Assembly (NCBI RefSeq): GCF_036946495.1
Contig: NZ_JAQIIX010000001.1
Location: 620,001-684,000 of the forward strand
From: Mycolicibacterium neoaurum
GTDB taxonomy: Bacteria; Actinomycetota; Actinomycetes; Mycobacteriales; Mycobacteriaceae
Reading direction: 5' to 3'
DNA length: 64,000 nucleotides
The translations under genes and the position numbers were made by a program. The notes beneath the pieces were generated by a model. It did no database searches and had not been told where the DNA came from. It was given only the letters and a program-made list of their open reading frames with translations. Position 1 is the first letter of the stretch, and each line of letters begins with the position of its first letter. Below are positions 23,780-32,021 of the stretch, one piece after another.

Positions 23780-23796
23780 CTGCGATATGTTCGCAG
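23780..23796. other. Inverted repeat downstream of malQ
   Basis: CTGCGA-N5-TCGCAG is a perfect 6-bp inverted repeat 24 bp after the malQ stop and 25 bp before the next start. It could be a weak terminator hairpin or an operator for the secreted-protein gene; no U tract follows. Confidence 0.35.
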
Positions 23797-23820
23797 CGCA
23801 CCGCGACACCCGGAGGTCAC

Positions 23821-24261
23821 GTGAAGAAGCTAATCGGCTTGGGGCTGGGCGCCTGCGCCATCGCATCGGCGGCCATGGTCACCGCAGGCACGGCGAGCTC
23901 GGACCCGCAGGCGGCGCAGGCCGCCTACAACGTGGTCGGCGAACCGTACGGCAAGGCCGTTGCGATCCTCAAGAGCATGGGCATCCCGTCCATGTTCGGT
24001 GGCGCGGTGGGCAGCGACATCCAGCAGAGCATGTGCATCGTGGAGAAGCAGAAGTACATCCCGTCCGGGAAGATGCAGCTGATGCTCAATTGCACCCAGG
24101 CAGCATTCGATGCCGCCGGTGCCAGCCGGTCCACCGGATCGGGCCCGGGTGGGCGCACGGTCGGCGCGAACGGTGTCACGACCGTGACCCCGACACCGAT
24201 GCCGCCGGCACAAGCGGGAGTTCCCACCTCGCCGGCGCCCGTTCCTCCGCCCGCTCCCTGA
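23821..24261 (+). CDS. Small secreted protein with Pro-rich tail
   Basis: The 146-residue protein has a signal peptide (about 1-27, ending TASSDP), a globular part of about 70 residues with two cysteines and a C-terminal Pro/Thr-rich tail ending VPPPAP. GTG 23821 follows GGAGGT closely. Segments such as VVGEPYGKAVAILKSMGI are familiar from small mycobacterial exported proteins of unknown function. No catalytic motif is visible. It lies just upstream of the kinase gene (22 bp), so the two may be cotranscribed. Confidence 0.75.
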   Translation: MKKLIGLGLGACAIASAAMVTAGTASSDPQAAQAAYNVVGEPYGKAVAILKSMGIPSMFGGAVGSDIQQSMCIVEKQKYIPSGKMQLMLNCTQAAFDAAGASRSTGSGPGGRTVGANGVTTVTPTPMPPAQAGVPTSPAPVPPPAP

Positions 24262-24283
24262 GTCCGGCGTCTAGTATTCGCCC

Positions 24284-25705
24284 ATGCCATTGGCGCCTGG
24301 CGAGACGTTCGCCGGATACACGATCGTTCGCGCCCTGGGCGCCGGCGGGATGGGTGAGGTCTACCTCGCCCAGCACCCTCGACTCCCGCGCCAGGACGCG
24401 CTGAAGATCCTGCTCGCGCAGGTGTCCACCGACGACGAGTACCGACAACGATTCGAGCGCGAGGCAGATATCGCCGCCACCTTGTGGCATCCGCACATCG
24501 TCGGTGTGCACGACCGCGGCGAGAGCGACGGTCAGCTCTGGATCGCGATGGACTACGTCCCCGGCACCGACGCTGCCCGGTTGTTGCGCGAGGACCACCC
24601 CCATGGTCTCCCGCCGCAACAGGTCATCCAGATCGTCACCGCGGTCGCCGAGGCGCTGGACTACGCGCATCAGCGCAATCTGCTGCATCGGGACGTCAAA
24701 CCGGCCAACATCCTGATCTGTGGTCCGGACTCCGGCGACCAGCGCATAGTGCTGGCCGATTTCGGTATCGCGCGGTGGTCCGATGATGTCAGCGGATTGA
24801 CCGCGACCAACATGACCGTCGGCACGGTGTCCTACGCGGCACCCGAGCAGCTGATGGGCAATCCCCTGGACGGTAGGTCGGATCAATACGCCCTCGCGGC
24901 CACCGCATACGAGTTGCTCTCCGGAACACCGCCGTTCCGCAACTCCAACCCGGCGGTGGTCATCAGTCAACATCTGTCGGCTTCGCCGCCCGCGATCGGC
25001 AGCCGGCGACCCGAATTGGCGCACCTGGACCCGGTGTTCGCCAAGGCGTTGGCCAAGGAGCCCGGCGACCGGTTCGACCGGTGTACCGACTTCGCCCGCG
25101 CCCTCGGACACCAACTGGCCGGTGACACCTCCGAGCAGACCAGGTTGGCACCGGCCCCCAAGAAACCGAGGGTGCGCAGGCAGCGCCCCGCGGCCGCGAT
25201 CCTGGTTGCCGGGGTTCTGGCGGTACTGCTGTGCATCGCGATCGTGGTCGCGGCATTCGAATTCGGCCGCGCCGATGATGAACGTCCGGAGGCGGCACCC
25301 GTGACCACCTCCAGCACCCGGCCCTCCACCACGGCCGTCCCGGCGCCGCCGCCGGCGAGCACGACCACCTCCGCTCCCGATGCGACCGTCACGGTCACCA
25401 CCGATGTGACCGAACCGGCCGCCGCAGCGGTGGTCGGTGCCGACTGCGGTCCGGTCGGCGGCACGGGCACAACCGCCGATGGGACGACGGTCTACTGCGA
25501 AACCCTGGCGGGGACCCAGGCGACCATCTGGTCGTTGACGCCGGGACCGGTACCGAGTCCCACGGTGACCACCGAGGCGCCGGATCCCAGCGAGGAACCG
25601 CTGCCCGCCGCGTTGGAGTCCCCGGTGCGAGTGTGCATGCAGCAGACCGGTCAGACCCGCCGCGAGTGCCGCGAGCAGATCCGTATCAGCAATGGATTGC
25701 CCTGA
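24284..25705 (+). CDS. Transmembrane serine/threonine protein kinase, PknF-like
   Basis: This 473-residue receptor kinase has the P-loop GAGGMGEVYLA, ATP-binding K41 (ALKIL), the catalytic HRDVKPANIL, DFGIARWSDD and TVGTVSYAAPEQ, all intact, so it should be active. A single membrane helix lies at about 303-325. The extracytoplasmic part is Thr/Pro-rich and then has a small cysteine-containing domain (GADCGPVGGTGTTADGTTVYC) and a C-terminal CMQQTGQTRREC pair. Architecture and length resemble PknF/PknE-type kinases. Which signal the outer domain senses is unknown. Confidence 0.9.
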   Translation: MPLAPGETFAGYTIVRALGAGGMGEVYLAQHPRLPRQDALKILLAQVSTDDEYRQRFEREADIAATLWHPHIVGVHDRGESDGQLWIAMDYVPGTDAARLLREDHPHGLPPQQVIQIVTAVAEALDYAHQRNLLHRDVKPANILICGPDSGDQRIVLADFGIARWSDDVSGLTATNMTVGTVSYAAPEQLMGNPLDGRSDQYALAATAYELLSGTPPFRNSNPAVVISQHLSASPPAIGSRRPELAHLDPVFAKALAKEPGDRFDRCTDFARALGHQLAGDTSEQTRLAPAPKKPRVRRQRPAAAILVAGVLAVLLCIAIVVAAFEFGRADDERPEAAPVTTSSTRPSTTAVPAPPPASTTTSAPDATVTVTTDVTEPAAAAVVGADCGPVGGTGTTADGTTVYCETLAGTQATIWSLTPGPVPSPTVTTEAPDPSEEPLPAALESPVRVCMQQTGQTRRECREQIRISNGLP

Positions 25706-25732
25706 GCCGCTGGCCGGCTCGGCCGGCGTGAG

Positions 25733-26209
25733 CTATTCGCCGGCCCGGCCGGCCAGCCGCGCCATCAGCTGATCCAGTAGCGGCCGTTGCCCTTTGAGCA
25801 GTTTGATCCGGGCCTCACCGACGGTGAACCACTGCACACGGTCGAGTTCCGGATACTGCCGGATATGGCCGGAACCTCGTGGCCATTCCAACTCGAACGT
25901 ATTGCTGACCGCGCCGGTGACATCGAGATCCGCCTCGACCGCGAATGCGGTGACGATCTTGCCGCCGGGCTGGCGCAGCGGCGGGAAATTCATCCGTTCG
26001 CCCTCGGGTACGGGCAACCCGATCTCCTCGCTGAACTCTCGGCGGGCTGCCGACCAGGCGTCCTCGGACTCGTCGAACTCGCCCTTCGGAATCGACCATG
26101 CGCCATCGTCTTTGCGTGCCCAGAACGGGCCGCCCGGGTGCCCGATCAGCACCTCGGCCGTGCCCTCGGTCACCCGGTACAGCAGCAACCCTGCGCTTGT
26201 ACGTGGCAT
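25733..26209 (-). CDS. Nudix hydrolase
   Basis: The 158-residue protein has a complete Nudix box, GX5EX7REUXEEXGU, starting GEFDESE and ending REFSEEIGL (about residues 43-65). It follows a typical SAGLLLYR start and the ARKDDGAWSIPKG strand. The C-terminal RVQWFTVGEARIKLLKGQRPLLDQL is also usual for this family of about 150-residue NTP or diadenosine-polyphosphate hydrolases. ATG 26209 is preferred to an upstream start at 26278. Convergent with the kinase and divergent from the SGNH gene. Confidence 0.88.
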   Translation of the reverse strand: MPRTSAGLLLYRVTEGTAEVLIGHPGGPFWARKDDGAWSIPKGEFDESEDAWSAARREFSEEIGLPVPEGERMNFPPLRQPGGKIVTAFAVEADLDVTGAVSNTFELEWPRGSGHIRQYPELDRVQWFTVGEARIKLLKGQRPLLDQLMARLAGRAGE

Positions 26210-26282
26210 CAGCGCAGCGTAGTCGACAGCCCCGACCAGTCTCGGCGAGCACCATGCCGGTGTCGGCGCTACAGTCACCTGC

Positions 26283-27074
26283 GTGACCGGCAGCCGGTAC
26301 CACAGGTACGTCGCCCTGGGTGACAGTCAGACCGAAGGCCTCTGGGATGTCGACGGCTCCGGGGCACTGGTCGGATTCGCCGATCGACTGGCTGGCATGA
26401 TCGCCGCAGACTCCCCCGGCCTGCTCTATGCCAACCTGGCGATCCGGGGTAAACGCATCGCCGATGTGCTGAATGTGCAACTGCCGCAGGCCGTTGCGAT
26501 GCAACCCGACCTGATCACGGTGTGCGTGGGTATGAACGATGTGACCCGACCCGGTCGCAGATTCACTCGCGCGCTCGGCGAACTCGATGTGCTTTACGAC
26601 GCGTTGGCGTCATCGGGGGCCACCGTGGTGACCACCACGTTCCCCGATATCACCCAGCTGCTACCCGCCGGGCGGCTGTTGGTATCCCGGGTGCTTCGGA
26701 TCAACGATGTCATCCGCAACGCCGCGGGCCGGCACGGATTCCGGTTGGTCGACCTGTACAGCGCCGCATCGATGACCGATCCCGCCGTCTGGAGTCCGGA
26801 CCGGGTGCACGGTTCCACCACCGGGCATCTCCTGTTCGCCGCGGCCGCGGCGGAAGCCCTGGAACTGGCTGGGGCCGATCATGATTGGGCCCTGGCCGCG
26901 GCGGGGGACGATCATCGCTCACCTCGATCGCGGGTGTCGGCGCAACTGCAGTGGACCCGGAACATGTTCATGCCGTGGATCTGGCGACATCTGCGGGGCC
27001 GCAGTGCCTTTCACGGACACCAGGCTCGACATCCGCAGCTTGTGCCGGTCCCGGCCAGTTCAGTGGTGCAGTAG
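26283..27074 (+). CDS. SGNH/GDSL-type hydrolase (esterase)
   Basis: This 263-residue esterase has the block I GDSQTEG nucleophile motif near residue 13, the oxyanion glycine in NLAIRGKRI, the GMND motif and the C-terminal Asp-His pair in SPDRVHGSTTGH. No signal peptide is present, so it is probably cytoplasmic. The last 60 residues are outside the catalytic core and rich in Trp and Arg. The function could be deacylation of lipids or sugars; the substrate is unknown. Confidence 0.85.
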   Translation: MTGSRYHRYVALGDSQTEGLWDVDGSGALVGFADRLAGMIAADSPGLLYANLAIRGKRIADVLNVQLPQAVAMQPDLITVCVGMNDVTRPGRRFTRALGELDVLYDALASSGATVVTTTFPDITQLLPAGRLLVSRVLRINDVIRNAAGRHGFRLVDLYSAASMTDPAVWSPDRVHGSTTGHLLFAAAAAEALELAGADHDWALAAAGDDHRSPRSRVSAQLQWTRNMFMPWIWRHLRGRSAFHGHQARHPQLVPVPASSVVQ

Positions 27075-27083
27075 CAACGACGT

Positions 27084-27452
27084 TCAGCGGCCGAACGGGT
27101 CGAAGCCGAAGATCTTGCCGTCTCCGATCCCGGCCACCGCCGCCGGGCAGAACATCGATATCGCCACGCCGGTGAACATCGTCGCGGGCCCCAGGGACAT
27201 GCCGGCCCGGTCGGCGACCGTGGCGGCGGCATTGGCGACGTTCTGGCCGGGCGCGGACAGCATCGGGCAGACCGACTGGCCCAGCGCCAGTGTGTCGACC
27301 GCGTTGAGCGTGGTCGGCGCGGTCACCCCGGCGGCGTCCAGCGCACCGAGGAAGACATCGGCCGCAGAATCCGCGTGTGCCGGGCCTGCGACGGCGACGG
27401 CGAGACCGGCCGCTGCCACGGCGGTGAGCACACAAGCTTGAATTCGGCGCAT
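27084..27452 (-). CDS. DUF732-type small secreted protein
   Basis: The 122-residue protein begins MRRIQACVLTAVAAAGL with a clear signal peptide ending PAHAD. A DUF732-like domain follows (ADVFLGALDAAGVTA, ALGQSVCPML, ISMFCPA) with the usual cysteine pair. DUF732 proteins are small exported mycobacterial proteins of unknown role. ATG 27452 is the natural start; a longer in-frame reading to 27581 would bury the signal peptide. It ends 9 bp from the convergent SGNH gene. Confidence 0.82.
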   Translation of the reverse strand: MRRIQACVLTAVAAAGLAVAVAGPAHADSAADVFLGALDAAGVTAPTTLNAVDTLALGQSVCPMLSAPGQNVANAAATVADRAGMSLGPATMFTGVAISMFCPAAVAGIGDGKIFGFDPFGR

Positions 27453-27492
27453 GGGTGACCATGCTAGGGCACCGACACGCCCTGATGCGCCC

Positions 27493-28086
27493 TCAGCTGT
27501 GCCAGGCACCGTCGATCTGTTGGGCCACGTCGATGATTCTGGCCGCCCTGGCCCCCGGACTGTCGATCTCACCGGCCACATGCGCCGAGATGAACCGCTT
27601 GATCTCGGCGTCGATACCGGCCATCACGCGCAGCACCTCGGCACGCAATGTCCCCGAGGTCACGTGGATGGCGATATCGCGGGGCCCTGGCTTGCCGACA
27701 TCGAGGATCAGCAACAGCGGTTCGGCCGCCCGCGCCACCGCCTGCAGCGAGATCTCGCCGAACACCATGAAGCGCGGCTTGTCGATCCGCAGATCGATCA
27801 CCATGTTGATCTCGAGTGGGATGCGGATGTCGAAGGAGATGGCCTCGCCCACATGGCGCGTCACCCGCGGATACTGGACGCGCACCCGGGCGGTCACCTT
27901 GGCGATACCACCGGGACCCTGGCCCATCGGACCCATCTCGAACTCATCACCGGCGATCGCCCCGATTGCGTCGGCGACGCGCTTCTCGGACACCGCGACA
28001 TCGAAGAAGTGGCGGCCGAACTCCTCGTAACTGATGTACCTGGCCGACGCGCCGGTGGCGGGTTCGGCAGGTGTGGAACTTTCCAT
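27493..28086 (-). CDS. Conserved mycobacterial protein of unknown function
   Basis: This 197-residue protein has no motif I recognise with confidence. It alternates beta-like stretches (VTARVRVQYPRVTRHVGEAI, PLEINMVIDLRIDKPRFMV) with an amphipathic C-terminal helix (VLRVMAGIDAEIKRFISAHV). This suggests a lipid-binding or START-like beta fold, which is speculative. There is no signal peptide and there are no cysteines. ATG 28086 is used in preference to an in-frame start at 28194. It is followed on the same strand by the DUF732 gene after 40 bp. Confidence 0.7.
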   Translation of the reverse strand: MESSTPAEPATGASARYISYEEFGRHFFDVAVSEKRVADAIGAIAGDEFEMGPMGQGPGGIAKVTARVRVQYPRVTRHVGEAISFDIRIPLEINMVIDLRIDKPRFMVFGEISLQAVARAAEPLLLILDVGKPGPRDIAIHVTSGTLRAEVLRVMAGIDAEIKRFISAHVAGEIDSPGARAARIIDVAQQIDGAWHS

Positions 28087-28138
28087 GATGCTCACTACCG
28101 TCTCACGTGGCGCACGTGACCGTGCGCGACACACCCAT

Positions 28139-28939
28139 CTATCGGGGCGTCTCGGTGAACAGCCGCACCCGCCGCACCCGGCTGGGCCGAACACCCACCT
28201 CGGTGATCAGGACGGCTGGCCCGTCGGTACCGCTGAGGCTGACGACGACGTGCCTGCCTGCCGTCAGGATTGTCCGCCGGCGTTTGCCCGCCAGTGCGGC
28301 CACCAGTTCGCTGGGCCGCAGGCGCCCGGTGTCACCTGCGGTGATCTCGGCATCGCCCAGCCGCCGCTTCACCGTCATCTCGTCACCGGCAATCGCGTCG
28401 TCGACCAACTGACCGATCAGGCGCCTGCCGCGGGCTCCCACACCGTTGACGCCGGCGACGAAGCCGAGCGCACCCGCGGGTCCCTGGTTGGTCAACAGAG
28501 CACGGGTCAACGCGACGGCCGCGGGAAAAGCAGCGGGACCGTTGCGGGTGAACTTCCACGCCATGGCGGGCAGCTCCCAGTAGGCCTGTAACCGGTCGAT
28601 GGCCAGCGCGTCACCGACCACGGTGAGGTCATAACGCAGCACGGCCGGGATACGCATGGTCACCGACGCGTTCATCGCAACCTCCAGGACCAGGTTGCGC
28701 AACACGGTGGTACCGCAGACGATGTCGATATCGCGATGGAAGGTGATGTCCCGAGGACCGATGAAGGTGTCGTAGAACTGTTCGATCTCCGCCCGGCCGG
28801 TGTGCGGACGCGACCCCACCGGATCCTCGATGCGTGCCCCCGCGGTGAACAGGCCCACCCATGCCGCCCGATCATGCGCGGCGGCGGCCGCCGGCGAGCG
28901 TTCGACCGCTGCCAGAACCGCTGTACGTGTTGTGGACAT
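28139..28939 (-). CDS. Ketosteroid isomerase-like (SnoaL/NTF2 fold) protein
   Basis: The 266-residue protein begins with an NTF2-like domain: VERSPAAAAAHDRAAWVGLFTAGARIEDPVGSRPHTGRAEIEQFYDTFIG runs over residues about 11-60, followed by the paired beta sheet. The C-terminal half is a separate region of unknown type. NTF2-like proteins of this kind are often isomerases, hydratases or polyketide cyclases. ATG 28939 has AAGGAT just upstream; an in-frame start at 29113 is rejected because it overlaps the divergent gene. Substrate unknown. Confidence 0.75.
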   Translation of the reverse strand: MSTTRTAVLAAVERSPAAAAAHDRAAWVGLFTAGARIEDPVGSRPHTGRAEIEQFYDTFIGPRDITFHRDIDIVCGTTVLRNLVLEVAMNASVTMRIPAVLRYDLTVVGDALAIDRLQAYWELPAMAWKFTRNGPAAFPAAVALTRALLTNQGPAGALGFVAGVNGVGARGRRLIGQLVDDAIAGDEMTVKRRLGDAEITAGDTGRLRPSELVAALAGKRRRTILTAGRHVVVSLSGTDGPAVLITEVGVRPSRVRRVRLFTETPR

Positions 28940-28976
28940 ATCCTTGGGTACCACCCCTGTGCGAAGGAGGACGGCA

Positions 28977-29333
28977 ATGAGCCAGAACGGGCCGTTCGGT
29001 ATCGACCCAGAAGAGTTTGACAGGCTGGCTCGCGAAGCCGGCGAGGGACTGCGTGATGCGTTGGACAGATTCGGCAAGAGGGCGGGCTGGTCGACCCTGA
29101 TCGACCAGTTCACCGCTCAGGCCAAACCGGCAGCGCCGGAGACCACCGGGGATGCCGGCGACGGCGTGTGGGCCATCTACACCGTCGATGCCGCGGGCGG
29201 TGCGCACATCGAAGAGGTGTACCCCAACGAACTACAGGCGCTGCGGGCCAACAAGAACAACACCGACCCGGCCAGGCGCGTGCGCTTCCTGCCGTATGGC
29301 ATCGCGGTCAGCGCGCTCGACGCACCGGAATAG
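28977..29333 (+). CDS. Small conserved acidic protein
   Basis: The 118-residue protein begins MSQNGPFGIDPEEFDRLAREAG and ends with a region typical of actinobacterial proteins of unknown function (GVWAIYTVD, HIEEVYPNELQALRANK, VRFLPYGI). It has no membrane segment or signal. ATG 28977 follows a strong AGGAGG and lies 37 bp from the divergent NTF2-like gene. The role is unknown; the C-terminal half reads as a compact beta-alpha-beta unit. Confidence 0.78.
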   Translation: MSQNGPFGIDPEEFDRLAREAGEGLRDALDRFGKRAGWSTLIDQFTAQAKPAAPETTGDAGDGVWAIYTVDAAGGAHIEEVYPNELQALRANKNNTDPARRVRFLPYGIAVSALDAPE

Positions 29334-29397
29334 CCACCATCGCCTGGCCGACACCACTAAGCTTTGCCGGGATGATCGACGACGGTGAGGGCGGGAC

Positions 29398-29802
29398 ATG
29401 TTTCGTGAACTGACGGTTGCGGCGGCGGCCATCGTCGCCGCGGTGGGTTTTGCTGCGCCCGCCGTCGCCGATGACGAATCGGGCCACTACCCCAACGACG
29501 TGCCCGGTATGAACTATCACGCCGCGCTCGGCGCTCCGTGCGAGAACACCCAGCTGTTCACGTTCGGCCGCGGTCGCGGTGGCCAGCCGATGAAGTGCAG
29601 CTGGATCCCGAATCAGTGGCCGCCGGTCTATACGGGCTTCTGGACGGTGTCCTATGACCTGCACGGGGTCCAGGAGGTCGGCGCGCCGTGCTCGGTTCCT
29701 CAGGGCGCGGCCCAGACCGCCGACGGCAGGCCGATGTTGTGCCTCGGAACTCGTGGTTGGCAGCCCGGAACCCTCACCGGCGACGGATTCTTCCCTGCTT
29801 GA
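29398..29802 (+). CDS. Small secreted protein with two disulfide pairs
   Basis: The 134-residue protein has a signal peptide (about 1-25, PAVADDES) and a mature part with four cysteines arranged as two similar units. APCENTQLFTFGRGRGGQPMKC and APCSVPQGAAQTADGRPMLC are both of the form APC-x17-19-GxPMxC, so the protein looks like an internal duplication. It is a recurrent type of exported mycobacterial protein without known function. It ends 15 bp from the convergent ene-reductase gene. Confidence 0.78.
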   Translation: MFRELTVAAAAIVAAVGFAAPAVADDESGHYPNDVPGMNYHAALGAPCENTQLFTFGRGRGGQPMKCSWIPNQWPPVYTGFWTVSYDLHGVQEVGAPCSVPQGAAQTADGRPMLCLGTRGWQPGTLTGDGFFPA

Positions 29803-29816
29803 CCGAGGGCCGTGCG

Positions 29817-30896
29817 TCACGTGAAGGCGCGGCGGTAGGCCGCCGGATGCTCCGGGTCGGCACCAAGCTGTTCGGCCGCCTGCCAGACCCAGCCAGGGTT
29901 GCGCAGGAGCTCCCGGGCCAGGAACACCGCATCGGCCTCCTCGCCGGCGATGATGCTGTCGGCCTGTTGGGGGTCCGTGATCAGGCCGACTGCGCTGGTG
30001 GGGATCTCGGCCTCCTTGCGGACGCGGGCCGCAAACGGAACCTGATAGGCCGGCCCCACCGGGATCTGCGCGTCGGGGACCGATCCTCCGCTGGACACGT
30101 CGATCAGATCGACGCCGAGCGCCTTCAGTCTCGTCGCGAGCGTGACGGTCTCCGCCACCGTCCACCCCGGGCGTGGGTCCTCGGTATCGCCGCCGAGCCA
30201 ATCGGTCGCCGACACCCGGAAGAACAGTGGTAACTCCTGCGGCCACGCCGAGCGCACGGCGCTGACAACCTCCAGAGCAAACCGCATCCGGTTGTCCGGC
30301 GATCCGCCGTAACCGTCGGTGCGTCGGTTGGACTGCGGGCTGAGGAATTGATGGATCAGATAGCCGTGCGCACCGTGGATTTCCAGCACCTTGAATCCGG
30401 CTCGCGCGGCCCGCCCGGCTGCATCGGCGAATGCCGTTGTGATCAAACCGATCTCGTCGATACCGAGCTCGGAAGGCGTCGGCAGACGACCGAACGGCAC
30501 AGCGCTGGCGCCCACCGTGGGCCAGCGCTGGTCATCGACACCCCACGGGCGTCCGGTGGAGCCCTTGCGTCCGGCGTGCACGATCTGGATACCAGGCACC
30601 GAACCCTGCGCGGCGACGAACTCGGCGATGCGACGCAGACCGTCGGCCTGCCGGTCGTTCCACAGGCCGAGGTCGAACACGCTGCTGCGGCCCACCGGGT
30701 GCACGGCGGTCGCCTCGACCATGACCAGTGCCGCCCCCGCGACGGCGCGCGAACCGAGATGTTGGGTGTGCCAGTCGGTGGGTGAGCCCTCGTCCGGACC
30801 CGCAGGCACGGCGGCGAACTGCATCATCGGTGACATCCAAGCCCGATGGGCGAAGGTCACCGAGCGCAGGGTGAGCGGGCTGAACAACCGTGTCAT
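29817..30896 (-). CDS. NADH:flavin oxidoreductase, Old Yellow Enzyme (YqjM class)
   Basis: The 359-residue FMN ene-reductase has the OYE motifs QIVHAGRKGS, EIHGAHGYLIHQFLSPQSNRR and the C-terminal phosphate-binding SAVGLITDPQQA with FLARELLRNP. These enzymes reduce activated C=C bonds using NAD(P)H. Its ATG 30896 overlaps the stop of the amidohydrolase by 4 bp, so the two are translationally coupled. The pair is the outermost transcription unit of the putative catabolic island. A role in reducing an unsaturated ring-cleavage product is inferred. Confidence 0.9.
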   Translation of the reverse strand: MTRLFSPLTLRSVTFAHRAWMSPMMQFAAVPAGPDEGSPTDWHTQHLGSRAVAGAALVMVEATAVHPVGRSSVFDLGLWNDRQADGLRRIAEFVAAQGSVPGIQIVHAGRKGSTGRPWGVDDQRWPTVGASAVPFGRLPTPSELGIDEIGLITTAFADAAGRAARAGFKVLEIHGAHGYLIHQFLSPQSNRRTDGYGGSPDNRMRFALEVVSAVRSAWPQELPLFFRVSATDWLGGDTEDPRPGWTVAETVTLATRLKALGVDLIDVSSGGSVPDAQIPVGPAYQVPFAARVRKEAEIPTSAVGLITDPQQADSIIAGEEADAVFLARELLRNPGWVWQAAEQLGADPEHPAAYRRAFT

Positions 30897-31885
30897 CGCT
30901 GCCGCTCCCGATCCAGGCCGAGGTAGGCCATGGCCGCCCGGATGATGCTGTCGCGCCCTGGGCCGTGTTCGACGGCGAACCGGGCGGGATCGGCATCGGC
31001 CATATCGAACGGGTAATCGCTGCCGCACAGCACTTTGTCGGTGCCGGCGAGGGCGCAGAGCAGGTCCAGCTGCGCGGCCCCATGGGTGACGGTGTCGAAG
31101 AACAGCTCGCCGAACACGTCCTGCGGTGCACGTGACCCGGCGGCCCGGACGTCGGCACGCGCCCGCCAACCGTGGCTCCATCGACCGAGAAGACCCGGGG
31201 CGCAACCGCCACCGTGCACGAAACAGATGCGCAGACCCGGGAGCTCGTCCTTGAGTCCGCTGAGGATCAGTGCTGCCACCGCTGTCGCCGATTCGGTCGG
31301 GTTGCCGATGAGGTTGTTCAGGTAGTACTTCGCCCACTGTGGTTGCGGCAACTGCATCGGGTGCACCAACACCGACAGATCGAGCCGGGCCGCCTCACGC
31401 AGCACGTGCCCGAGAGCGGGTCCGTCCAGGGACTCGTTGCCGAGTAACGGTGGAACGGCAACGCCGGCAATGCCTTCGGTGTCGGCCAGTCGTGTCAGCT
31501 GCCTGGTGACGGCGGCGCTGTCGGCCAGGCTGACAAGTCCCAGTCCGAGCAGCGTACCGTCGGCGCCGGCGACGACGTCGGTGAGCGCGCTGTTGAAGGC
31601 TGTCACGTAGTCATCGGCGGCGGCGCCGGGCTGCAGCGGGAACGCGAACGGCGGTGCCGACAGCACCCGGACCCCGACCTCGTTGCGGTCCATGTCGGCA
31701 CGGATGGCAGCGATATCGCTCATCGCGTCGGTGGCGATCGACAGCGGGATCTCACCGAGGAAGAGTTGCCCGTCGCGATCGTGCATGCGTCCGTGCGGAC
31801 CGACGCCGGGGAGGTCGAACAGCTCCCGCGGCAACCAGTGCGCGTGTACGTCGATCACGCCGGGCGCCAGGTCTGCGCTGATCAT
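30893..31885 (-). CDS. Amidohydrolase family protein, ACMSD-type decarboxylase
   Basis: The 330-residue TIM-barrel metalloenzyme shows the ACMSD-branch motifs DVHAHWLP (first two metal histidines), VLVHPMQLP, ICFVHGGGCAPGLLGRW and CGSDYPFDMAD with the catalytic aspartate. Relatives decarboxylate 2-amino-3-carboxymuconate semialdehyde, salicylate or dihydroxybenzoates, or hydrolyse ring-cleavage products. ATG 31885 has AAGGAC upstream; a longer reading to 31990 is rejected. Coupled to the ene-reductase and downstream of the PucR-type regulator on the same strand. Confidence 0.88.
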   Translation of the reverse strand: MISADLAPGVIDVHAHWLPRELFDLPGVGPHGRMHDRDGQLFLGEIPLSIATDAMSDIAAIRADMDRNEVGVRVLSAPPFAFPLQPGAAADDYVTAFNSALTDVVAGADGTLLGLGLVSLADSAAVTRQLTRLADTEGIAGVAVPPLLGNESLDGPALGHVLREAARLDLSVLVHPMQLPQPQWAKYYLNNLIGNPTESATAVAALILSGLKDELPGLRICFVHGGGCAPGLLGRWSHGWRARADVRAAGSRAPQDVFGELFFDTVTHGAAQLDLLCALAGTDKVLCGSDYPFDMADADPARFAVEHGPGRDSIIRAAMAYLGLDRERQR

Positions 31886-32021
31886 CGATATGTCCTTTCT
31901 CGGAAGGTGCCTATGAGTGTCGGACCGCCGCAGACCCGGCTCAATGTCCGCGGGCACACAGTTTCGCGGATTCGATGTGCCGAAGACCATGAGAAAAACG
32001 CCGGTCCGGGCGCACGGTGCC

